Source of the DNA: Bacteroidales bacterium
Lineage (GTDB): Bacteria > Bacteroidota > Bacteroidia > Bacteroidales > UBA932
Length of the DNA stretch: 5,418 bases
Direction: 5' to 3'
NCBI GenBank assembly: GCA_024683255.1
Contig: JAIKYL010000243.1
Location: 1-5,418, forward strand
How positions within the stretch are numbered: the first letter of the stretch is position 1; every line of letters begins with the position of its first letter. Both the position numbers and the translations under genes were made by a program. Under the pieces are notes generated by a model that saw nothing but the letters and a program-made list of their open reading frames with translations, was not told the origin of the DNA and searched no databases. This document shows positions 1-5,320 of this stretch, in pieces.

Positions 1-3
1 ACA

Positions 4-76
4 GGGCCCCCGGCGAGGGGGCGGTGGGGGTGGCGCTCCCCGGGGGAGCTGTCACGAAGTGACTGAGGGGTAGCGT
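4..76. repeat. GC-rich palindromic intergenic repeat, probably a dispersed element
   Basis: Three short inverted repeats follow each other: GCCCCC at 6-11 with GGGGGC at 17-22; GCTCCCC at 35-41 with GGGGAGC at 43-49; and GTCAC at 51-55 with GTGAC at 59-63 around a GAA loop. The element ends in GGGGTAGCGT at 67-76. The pattern of a C/G-run palindrome, then GAGCTGTCAC-GAA-GTGACTGAGGGG, resembles dispersed intergenic repeats I recall from many gut bacterial genomes. That recall is from memory and was not searched. No start codon or convincing reading frame is visible on either strand. A related cluster ending in GGGGTAACGT lies at 4453-4512. Whether it acts in transcription termination, RNA stability or nothing is not shown by the sequence. 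Confidence 0.6.
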
Positions 77-79
77 CTA

Positions 80-110
80 CAAAGATAACCTGGGAAAGCA
101 GTGCAACAAA
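80..110 (-). promoter_or_regulatory. Leftward Bacteroidota-type promoter, gene outside the window
   Basis: Read on the minus strand, TTTG (110 to 107) is followed after exactly 19 bases by TATCTTTG (87 to 80). This matches the Bacteroidota primary sigma factor consensus of a -33 TTTG and a -7 TAnnTTTG. Transcription would start at about 72-76 and run left through the palindromic repeat. There is no ATG on that strand between the promoter and the window edge, so its target gene, if any, starts beyond base 1, or the transcript is non-coding. Confidence 0.6.
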
Positions 111-141
111 GGGATAGGTTCAATAGAAGTAGGATTTTAGA

Positions 142-172
142 TTTGAAAAACCGACAGTTTTGGTTATCTTTG
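142..172 (+). promoter_or_regulatory. Bacteroidota-type promoter for the parE operon
   Basis: TTTG at 142-145, a 19-base spacer, then TATCTTTG at 165-172 form a perfect match to the Bacteroidota housekeeping promoter (TTTG, about 19 bases, TAnnTTTG). The start of transcription would fall near 177-180, leaving a leader of only about 11-14 bases before the parE ATG at 191. It is probably the main promoter for parE and the two lipid genes after it, because no other promoter match was seen in the gaps between those genes. Confidence 0.8.
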
Positions 173-190
173 TAGGATAAATGACTACGA

Positions 191-2101
191 ATGGCAGACA
201 TCATTAATTCCACCTACAACGACGACGCCATCCAGACCCTGGAATGGAACGAACATATCCGCAGACGCGCCGGCATGTATATCGGCCGGCTGGGTAACGG
301 AGACCGGCAGGGCGATGGCATCTACGTGCTCTTGAAGGAAATCATCGACAATTCCATCGATGAATTTTCCATGGGCTTCGGCAAGCGCATTGACATCACC
401 ATCGAGGAAAAGACGGTGACGGTGCGGGACTTCGGCCGGGGCATTCCACTGGGCAAGGTGGTGGATGCCACTTCCAAACTGAATACAGGCGGCAAATTCG
501 ACGACACCAACTTCAAGAAGAGTGTGGGTATGAACGGCGTCGGTACCAAGGCCGTCAATGCCATGTCGGTGGACTTTTACGTGGCTTCCTATCGGGAGGG
601 GCAGTGCTCGTACGCCCATTTCTCCCGCGGACAGCTGCTGGAGGCCGATATCATCCCCTCCAACGAGAAGAACGGTACCCTCATCCGTTTCACCCCGGAC
701 GAAGACATGTTCAACGACTATTCCTTCCACATGGAATTTGTGGAGAGCATGGTCAAGAACTACTCATACCTCAAGAAAGGCCTTACCCTGGTCCTTAACG
801 GAGAGGCCTACAAGAGCGAAAACGGCCTGCTGGACCTGGTTACGGAGAACATGAGCGAAACCCCGCTCTATCCCCTCATCCACCTGGAGGACGAAGACAT
901 TGAGATAGTCCTCACCCACGGCAACAGCTACGGAGAGAACATCTCCTCCTTTGTGAACGGACAGAACACCCGCGACGGCGGCACCCATCTGGCCGCTTAC
1001 CGGGAGGCCATTGCCAAGACCTTCAAAGATTTCTACAAGAAGGATTACAAGCCGGAAGACATCCGCCAGGGCATTGTGGGCGCCATTTCCATCCAGATCC
1101 AGGAGCCCATCTTCGAAGGCCAGACCAAGACCAAGCTGGGTTCCACCTACATGTGGGAAAAGCAGGTGAAAGCCGCCGACGGAACCAACTCCGTGGACCG
1201 CGGACCCACCATCCGTACCTTCGTGAACGACATGGTCACCAAGAAGCTCAACGACTATCTTCACATGCACATGGACATCGTCCCCGTGATTGAAGAGAAG
1301 ATCAAGGCTTCCCAGGCCGAGCGCGAGGAGATTGCCGGTGTGCAGAAGAAATCCCGCGAAAGGGCCAAGAAAACGGCCGTGTACAACCGTAAATTAAGGG
1401 ATTGCCGATACCATTTCTGCGACACCAAGTTCCCCAAGGGCATGGAAGACCAGCGGGAGAAGACCTCCATCTTCATCACGGAGGGCGACTCCGCTTCCGG
1501 TACCATCACCAAGGTGCGGGACGCCAACAACCAGGCGGTGTTCTCCCTCCGGGGCAAACCCATCAACTGCTTCAAGGAAAGCCGCAAGAAAGTGGCCGAG
1601 AACGAGGAGCTGAACCTCCTCATAGCCGCCCTGGGCGTGGAAGAGGATCTGGACAACCTCCGCTACAACAATATCATTGTGGCAACGGATGCCGATGACG
1701 ACGGCATGCACATCCGCATGCTGGTCCTAACCTTCCTCATGAAGTATTATCCGGAGCTAATACGCCGCGGGCACGTGTATATCCTGCAGACTCCCCTCTT
1801 CCGCGTGCACAACAAGAAGGACCGCCGCTACTGCTATTCCATAGAGGAGCGGGACAAGGCCGTGAAACAGCTAAAGACGGGTGTGGAAATTACCCGCTTC
1901 AAGGGCCTGGGAGAGATTTCATCCAACGAGTTCGTGGATTTCATCGGCGAAAACATGCGCCTGGACACGGTAAAGCTGGCCGATGAGGAATCCATTGCCG
2001 ATATTATGGAGTTCTACATGGGCATCAATACCTACGAGCGCCAGCACTTCATCATGGATAATCTCCGGAGTGAAAAAGAACTTGAAGATGTGAATATATG
2101 A
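191..2101 (+). CDS. parE: DNA topoisomerase IV subunit B (ParE-type ATPase)
   Basis: This is the ATPase subunit of a type II topoisomerase; with ParC it separates linked daughter chromosomes and relaxes DNA. The 636 residues are a normal length for Bacteroidota ParE. An N-terminal GHKL ATPase domain carries E50 and N54 (KEIIDNSIDE), D80-F-G-R-G and the glycine loop GMNGVG at 113-118. The transducer domain carries the QTK loop at 311-313. The Toprim domain has EGDSASG at 431-437 and the metal-binding D500, D502 and D504 in TDADDDG, and KGLGE lies at 571-575. The stretch SGTITKVRDANNQAVFSLRGKP (in part 436-457) follows the ParE rather than the GyrB pattern of this phylum. ATG 191 is the only in-frame start, since an in-frame TGA lies at 182-184. 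The usual RPGMYIG motif reads RRAGMYIG at 25-32, with Ala27 for Pro. No parC is in the window; the stop overlaps the next gene. GyrB is the alternative, less likely. Confidence 0.93.
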   Translation: MADIINSTYNDDAIQTLEWNEHIRRRAGMYIGRLGNGDRQGDGIYVLLKEIIDNSIDEFSMGFGKRIDITIEEKTVTVRDFGRGIPLGKVVDATSKLNTGGKFDDTNFKKSVGMNGVGTKAVNAMSVDFYVASYREGQCSYAHFSRGQLLEADIIPSNEKNGTLIRFTPDEDMFNDYSFHMEFVESMVKNYSYLKKGLTLVLNGEAYKSENGLLDLVTENMSETPLYPLIHLEDEDIEIVLTHGNSYGENISSFVNGQNTRDGGTHLAAYREAIAKTFKDFYKKDYKPEDIRQGIVGAISIQIQEPIFEGQTKTKLGSTYMWEKQVKAADGTNSVDRGPTIRTFVNDMVTKKLNDYLHMHMDIVPVIEEKIKASQAEREEIAGVQKKSRERAKKTAVYNRKLRDCRYHFCDTKFPKGMEDQREKTSIFITEGDSASGTITKVRDANNQAVFSLRGKPINCFKESRKKVAENEELNLLIAALGVEEDLDNLRYNNIIVATDADDDGMHIRMLVLTFLMKYYPELIRRGHVYILQTPLFRVHNKKDRRYCYSIEERDKAVKQLKTGVEITRFKGLGEISSNEFVDFIGENMRLDTVKLADEESIADIMEFYMGINTYERQHFIMDNLRSEKELEDVNI

Positions 2102-2685
2102 TTAAGATCAAAACCACTGTGAGCCCCCGCTGGGCCAAATTCTGCGGCTGGTGGCTGCGGAAGATGGGCTGGAAGAGCGTGGGAGGCCCCATGAAAGAGT
2201 CCAAGGCCATTGTCCTGGGCGTTCCGCATACAACCGTATGGGATTTCCTGGTGAGCTATCTGTTCTATACCCAGTTTGGGAAAGTGGCCCACATCATGGT
2301 TAAGAAAAGCTTCTTCTTCTGGCCCCTGGGCCCCATCCTCAAGGCCTGCGGTGCCGTGCCCACGGATCTTTCCAGTCCGGCAACTACCGTTAAGAGCCTC
2401 ATAGACGTAATGGAAGGCGTGGACGAATTCCACCTGGCCCTGGCTCCGGAAGGCTCCAGGTCCCTTGTAAAACGCTGGAAGAGCGGTTACCACCTCATCG
2501 CCCGGGAAACCGGCGCCACCGTGTACCTGGGCTACTACGACTGGGGCCGCAAGGAAATCTCCGTCGGCGAGCCTTTCGAGCTCACGGACGACCCCAAGGC
2601 CGATATGCAGCGCATTTACGACCATTACCGTCCCCTGGGTGTCCAGGGTTTCCACAAGGACCAGTTTGCGGTTCCTGAGAAATAA
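2098..2685 (+). CDS. PlsC-like small acyltransferase (LPLAT superfamily)
   Basis: A 195-residue protein of the lysophospholipid acyltransferase superfamily, which moves acyl chains from acyl-CoA or acyl-ACP to glycerol phosphate lipids or other acceptors. Visible motifs are the catalytic HxxxxD (H44 to D49 in PHTTVWDF), a motif II region GAVPTD at 85-90, and APEGSRS at 116-122, the equivalent of FPEGTRS. The LGYYDWGRK stretch at 144-152 matches a short subfamily often annotated as 1-acylglycerol-3-phosphate acyltransferase. The Arg usually found at the end of motif II (as in PVDR) is Leu91 here, so the acceptor may not be the standard lysophosphatidate. There is no signal peptide or clear membrane helix; the N-terminus is rich in Trp, Lys and Arg and could lie on the inner membrane surface. 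The ATG overlaps the parE stop as ATGA, implying coupled translation. The fold is secure, the substrate is not. Confidence 0.85.
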   Translation: MIKIKTTVSPRWAKFCGWWLRKMGWKSVGGPMKESKAIVLGVPHTTVWDFLVSYLFYTQFGKVAHIMVKKSFFFWPLGPILKACGAVPTDLSSPATTVKSLIDVMEGVDEFHLALAPEGSRSLVKRWKSGYHLIARETGATVYLGYYDWGRKEISVGEPFELTDDPKADMQRIYDHYRPLGVQGFHKDQFAVPEK

Positions 2686-2717
2686 TCATCCCCTTTACTA
2701 AAACCGAACTTTAACAT

Positions 2718-4442
2718 ATGGCCAAGAAAATCAAAAGCCCCTACAAGGCGTGGAGAAAATACCGTAGCCGCGAGAACACGTGTACCACCTTGCACAAGGT
2801 CTTTGACTACGCAACCACCAACTATGCAAAACGAGTCGCCTTCCAGTATGTGGACGGCGGTCAGCGATACACCTACGAGGAATTCCGCCGCAAGACCGAG
2901 CAGCTTTCCATGCGCATGACGCGTTTTGGGATCAAGCACGGAGACCGGGTGGCCATCATGTCGCAGAACATGCCCAATTGGGTTGTGGCCTTCTTTTCGG
3001 CCACGGCTTTCGGCCGCGTAGCCGTCCCGGTGCTCCCGGACAGCAGCGAGAACGAACTCACCAACATCCTCAACCACTCGGAGAGCAAGGTGCTGTTCAT
3101 TTCCCAGCGCCTCATGCCCAAACTGAGCGAGGAGTGCAAGGAGAAACTCACCCTCATCATTGACATCGAAACCTTCGAATTCCTCAAGAAGAACAAGGAG
3201 GACTTCAAATGCAACGGCTGGGTGAAAGACCCGCAGCCGGACGACCTGGCCTGCATCATCTACACCTCCGGCACCACCGGAAAGGCCAAGGGCGTGATGC
3301 TCAGCCACCGCAACCTGAGCCAGAACCTGGCGGCGGCCTTCAAGGCCAAGCCGGCCTTCAAGACGGACCGCTTCCTGAGCATCCTCCCGGCGGCACACGC
3401 ATACGAGATGAGCGTCTCCACTCTGTATTCCTTCTACGTGGGCGCCACCTGCTTCACCCTGCAGAAACCGCCCACCCCCACCATCCTTCTGGCAGCCATG
3501 AAGAAGGTTCGGCCCACCATTGTGTGCTCCGTGCCGCTCATCATAGAGAAGGTGGTGAAAAACAGCGTGTTACCCACCATCCAGAAGAGCCGCATCCTCT
3601 CCTGGGCCGATAAGAAGATCCCCCGCATCCTGCACTGGTTCATCGGCCGGCGCATGGTCAAGACCTTCGGCGGAAAGCTGCAGTTCTTCGGCATCGGCGG
3701 CGCCAAGCTGGACCCCATGGTGGAGCAGTTCCTCATTGAGTGCAAGTTCCCTTACGCAGTGGGCTACGGCCTCACGGAGACCGCTCCGCTGGTGTGCAAC
3801 GTGATGGTGAACAAGAAGAAGCACCTGGGCTCCATCGGCCCGGCCTCCTACAAGGTGGACATCCGCCTGGACAACGTGAACCCCGCCAACGGCGAAGGCG
3901 AAATTGTGGTACGCGGCGGCAACGTAATGCTGGGCTACTACAAGGATCCGGAGCGCACCCTGCAGGTGCTGGACGACGAAGGCTGGTTCCACACCAACGA
4001 CGTGGCCACCGTGGACGAGAACGGCATTTATTATATTAAAGGCCGATTGAACAACACCATCCTGGGCCCCTCCGGAGAGAACATCTATCCGGAAGAGATT
4101 GAGCAGGTGATCAACAACATCGAGGGCGTGGAAGAGTCCCTGGTGATGGAGCGCGACGGTAAGCTGGTGGCCCTGGTGAAGTTCCAGGACAATGCCATCA
4201 ACTGGGACCAGGCCACGGAAGACAAGTGGTTCGAAGAGCTGGAAAACCGCAAGAACGCCGTCCTGGAATGGGTGAACAAGCGGGTGGGCAAGAACGCCAA
4301 GATTGGCGAGGTAGACGCCATGAAGGAACCCTTCGAGAAAACCGCCACCCAGAAGATCCGCCGCTTCAAGTACAAAGACTCCCACGGCGACGAACCGGAT
4401 AAACCGGCCGATACAGACACTACAGACGCCCCGAAGGAATGA
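2718..4442 (+). CDS. AMP-dependent long-chain fatty acid--CoA ligase
   Basis: A 574-residue member of the ANL adenylate-forming family. It would activate a fatty acid with ATP to acyl-AMP and then pass it to coenzyme A or perhaps acyl carrier protein, at the cytoplasmic membrane surface. Motifs run in order: the phosphate loop YTSGTTGKAKGVM at 182-194, YGLTETAP at 350-357, GWFHTND at 422-428 with the ribose-binding D428, the hinge KGRLNN at 441-446, GPSGENIYPEEIE at 450-462, and the catalytic lysine K546 in TQKIRR at 544-549. The TQKIRR form and the GPSGENIYPEEIE stretch fit a bacterial fatty acyl-CoA synthetase subfamily as I recall it. The usual HTGD is HTND (Asn427), and the last 24 or so residues are an Asp/Pro/Thr-rich tail after the catalytic domain. 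It starts 32 bases after the acyltransferase with an A/T-rich, Shine-Dalgarno-free leader. Chain length and acceptor cannot be read from sequence. Confidence 0.9.
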   Translation: MAKKIKSPYKAWRKYRSRENTCTTLHKVFDYATTNYAKRVAFQYVDGGQRYTYEEFRRKTEQLSMRMTRFGIKHGDRVAIMSQNMPNWVVAFFSATAFGRVAVPVLPDSSENELTNILNHSESKVLFISQRLMPKLSEECKEKLTLIIDIETFEFLKKNKEDFKCNGWVKDPQPDDLACIIYTSGTTGKAKGVMLSHRNLSQNLAAAFKAKPAFKTDRFLSILPAAHAYEMSVSTLYSFYVGATCFTLQKPPTPTILLAAMKKVRPTIVCSVPLIIEKVVKNSVLPTIQKSRILSWADKKIPRILHWFIGRRMVKTFGGKLQFFGIGGAKLDPMVEQFLIECKFPYAVGYGLTETAPLVCNVMVNKKKHLGSIGPASYKVDIRLDNVNPANGEGEIVVRGGNVMLGYYKDPERTLQVLDDEGWFHTNDVATVDENGIYYIKGRLNNTILGPSGENIYPEEIEQVINNIEGVEESLVMERDGKLVALVKFQDNAINWDQATEDKWFEELENRKNAVLEWVNKRVGKNAKIGEVDAMKEPFEKTATQKIRRFKYKDSHGDEPDKPADTDTTDAPKE

Positions 4443-4452
4443 GCGAAGCGAA

Positions 4453-4512
4453 CGGCGGCTTCTGCCGCCGAGTCCCTCCCCCGAGGGGAGGGATTTAGGG
4501 AAGGGGTAACGT
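4453..4512. repeat. Palindromic intergenic repeat downstream of the acyl-CoA ligase
   Basis: Two stable hairpins lie directly after the ligase stop. CGGCGGC at 4453-4459 pairs with GCCGCCG at 4464-4470 around a TTCT loop. TCCCTCCCC at 4473-4481 pairs with GGGGAGGGA at 4485-4493 around CGA. The second is followed by TTTAGGGAAGGGGTAACGT, ending in GGGGTAACGT at 4503-4512, nine of ten bases identical to 67-76. This CCCTCCCC/GGGGAGGG-type unit followed by a TTTAGGGA-GGGG tail resembles repeats I recall between genes in Bacteroidales genomes; no search was done. It may protect the 3' end of the ligase mRNA. Confidence 0.6.
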
Positions 4513-4520
4513 GGGCATAT

Positions 4521-4559
4521 ATAAAAATTGTCTGGCACGAAGTGTCAGACAATTTTTAT
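4521..4559. terminator. Bidirectional intrinsic terminator between convergent operons
   Basis: An 18-pair stem runs from 4521-4538 to 4542-4559 with a GAA loop at 4539-4541. The core is GTCTGGCAC opposite GTGTCAGAC, and the only imperfect pair is G4535 with T4545 (a G-U pair in the plus transcript, C-A in the minus transcript). The core is flanked by A-run and T-run arms, so both transcripts end in a GC-rich stem followed by AATTTTTAT. It lies between the plus-strand parE/lipid operon and the minus-strand ribosomal operon and should stop both. Confidence 0.88.
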
Positions 4560-4564
4560 GTTTT

Positions 4565-4596
4565 ATGTTGTTGCAGGGTTTACTCTGCAACAACAT
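4565..4596 (-). other. Hairpin with the rplI stop codon in its loop
   Basis: ATGTTGTTGCAG at 4565-4576 is the exact reverse complement of CTGCAACAACAT at 4585-4596, giving a 12-pair stem with an 8-base loop. In the rplI transcript one arm is made from the codons around Val-Val-Ala near the end of L9, the loop contains the TAA stop (4582 to 4580), and the other arm is in the 3' untranslated region. No U-tract follows, so it is not a classical terminator by itself. The bidirectional terminator begins 5 bases further along the rplI transcript. It may shield the mRNA 3' end. Confidence 0.7.
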
Positions 4597-5026
4597 TGAA
4601 CTTGAAGGTGCCCTTGATAGCCTTGTACAGCTTCACGGAGGCTTCGTACTCACCGCACTCCTTCACCTCACCGGCGAGGATGGTGATGTCCTTCTTGTCA
4701 ATGTTCAGACCCTTGGCGTTGAGGGCTTCGGCCAGGTCCATGGTGGTAACGCTGCCGTAAAGCTTGCCGCTCTCGGAAACCTTCACCTTAACCTCTACGG
4801 TCTGGGCGCTGAGGGTAGCGGCCAGAGCCTCTGCATCGGCAACCAATTTGGCCTCTTTGTGGGCACGCTGACGCAGGGGCTCCGCGTGCTGCTTCTTCAC
4901 GGACTCGGTGGCCACGGTGGCAAAGCCCTGGGGCACCAGATAGTTCATGGCATAACCGGCCTTAACCTTTACAATTTCACCGGCGTAGCCCAGGTTGGCT
5001 ACATCTTTCTTGAGCAAAATTTCCAT
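4580..5026 (-). CDS. rplI: 50S ribosomal protein L9 (bL9)
   Basis: A 148-residue large-subunit protein, normal length for bL9, which binds 23S rRNA near the L1 stalk and helps keep the reading frame. The N-terminal RNA-binding domain is clear: MEILLKKDVANLG at 1-13, then GEIVKVKAGYAMNYLVPQG from residue 16. A charged helical linker at about 41-75 (rich in Lys, Ala and Glu) leads to the C-terminal domain with GKLYGSVT near residue 87 and KDI at about 111-113. It is last in the rpsF-rpsR-rplI operon, starting 8 bases after the rpsR stop. Its start has no Shine-Dalgarno sequence, so translation is probably Bacteroidota-style or coupled to rpsR. Its end lies within a hairpin followed by the terminator. 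Identification is secure. Confidence 0.96.
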   Translation of the reverse strand: MEILLKKDVANLGYAGEIVKVKAGYAMNYLVPQGFATVATESVKKQHAEPLRQRAHKEAKLVADAEALAATLSAQTVEVKVKVSESGKLYGSVTTMDLAEALNAKGLNIDKKDITILAGEVKECGEYEASVKLYKAIKGTFKFNVVAE

Positions 5027-5034
5027 AAGGCAGA

Positions 5035-5304
5035 TTATTTAAGGAGGTCAGTAACATACGGAAGCAGAGCGAGGGAGCGGGCACGCTTGATGGCCTGGGC
5101 AACCTTGCGCTGGAACTTGAGGGAAGTACCGGTGATGCGGCGGGGAAGGATCTTACCCTGCTCGTTCAGGAATTTCTTGAGGAACTCGGGATCCTTGTAA
5201 TCGATATACTTGATACCGGCCTTCTTGAAACGGCAGTACTTCTTTTTGCGAACCTCTACGGTCGGGGGGTTCAGATAGCGGATTTCTTTATTTTCGGTTG
5301 CCAT
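5035..5304 (-). CDS. rpsR: 30S ribosomal protein S18 (bS18)
   Basis: An 89-residue small-subunit protein that pairs with S6 on the 30S platform. The family core is complete: [19 protein letters not shown] at about 20-38, then [20 protein letters not shown] and [14 protein letters not shown], with little extension after it. Known work in Flavobacterium johnsoniae places S18, with S21 and S6, in the pocket that hides the anti-Shine-Dalgarno tail of 16S rRNA. The gene lies 16 bases after the rpsF stop and 8 before rplI. Unlike its neighbours it has a full AGGAGG at a proper distance from its ATG. Codons for Leu-Leu just before the stop create an mRNA segment, ACCTCCTT (5048 to 5041), identical to the 16S rRNA anti-Shine-Dalgarno. 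Identification is secure; the regulatory meaning is inferred. Confidence 0.97.
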   Translation of the reverse strand: MATENKEIRYLNPPTVEVRKKKYCRFKKAGIKYIDYKDPEFLKKFLNEQGKILPRRITGTSLKFQRKVAQAIKRARSLALLPYVTDLLK

Positions 5305-5312
5305 AATTTTGT

Positions 5313-5318
5313 CCTCCT
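5313..5318 (-). promoter_or_regulatory. Strong Shine-Dalgarno site of rpsR
   Basis: On the minus strand AGGAGG (5318 to 5313) sits 8 bases before the rpsR ATG (5304 to 5302), within TTAGGAGGACAAAATT. This is unusual here: parE, the acyltransferase, the acyl-CoA ligase and rplI show no comparable site at a usable distance, as expected for a phylum whose ribosomes normally hide the anti-Shine-Dalgarno. Confidence 0.8.
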
Positions 5319-5320
5319 AA

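Larger units (their letters stand above)
77..175. repeat. 14-base inverted repeat spanning two divergent promoters
   Basis: CTACAAAGATAACC at 77-90 is the exact reverse complement of GGTTATCTTTGTAG at 162-175, with 71 bases between the arms. Each arm contains the -7 box TATCTTTG pointing outward, so the repeat is best explained as two near-identical divergent core promoters. Other readings are the ends of a 99-base miniature element or a paired operator. I see no flanking target duplication (GCGT on the left, GATA on the right), which argues mildly against a mobile element. Confidence 0.75.

Noticed and set aside
1..59. A possible coding end of an upstream gene on the minus strand starting with GTG (59 to 57)
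   Set aside because: The frame stays open to the edge but encodes only Pro/Ala/Thr-rich sequence from palindromic repeat DNA and has no ATG or homologous look.
174..177. AGGA upstream of parE as a ribosome binding site
   Set aside because: It is 13 bases from the ATG, probably lies at or before the transcription start, and the phylum rarely uses such sites.
185..730. A 181-codon minus-strand frame opposite the parE ATPase domain
   Set aside because: ParE motifs on the plus strand are complete here; the reverse frame shows no family features.
2625..3398. A 257-codon open frame on the minus strand
   Set aside because: It is antisense to the acyltransferase end and the ligase N-terminus, with no recognisable domain; a codon-bias shadow.
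4453..4493. CRISPR-like repeats in the GC-rich intergenic regions
   Set aside because: Only adjacent hairpins of unequal sequence are present; there are no regular spacers or repeated identical units.
3570..4538. A 322-codon open frame on the minus strand opposite the acyl-CoA ligase
   Set aside because: It lies opposite a gene with complete ANL motifs, its translation shows only Val/His/Leu-rich composition typical of the reverse of GC-rich codons, and it crosses the terminator and repeat.
4511..5200. A 229-codon plus-strand frame opposite rplI and rpsR
   Set aside because: It begins within the repeat and terminator region and is antisense to two unmistakable ribosomal protein genes.
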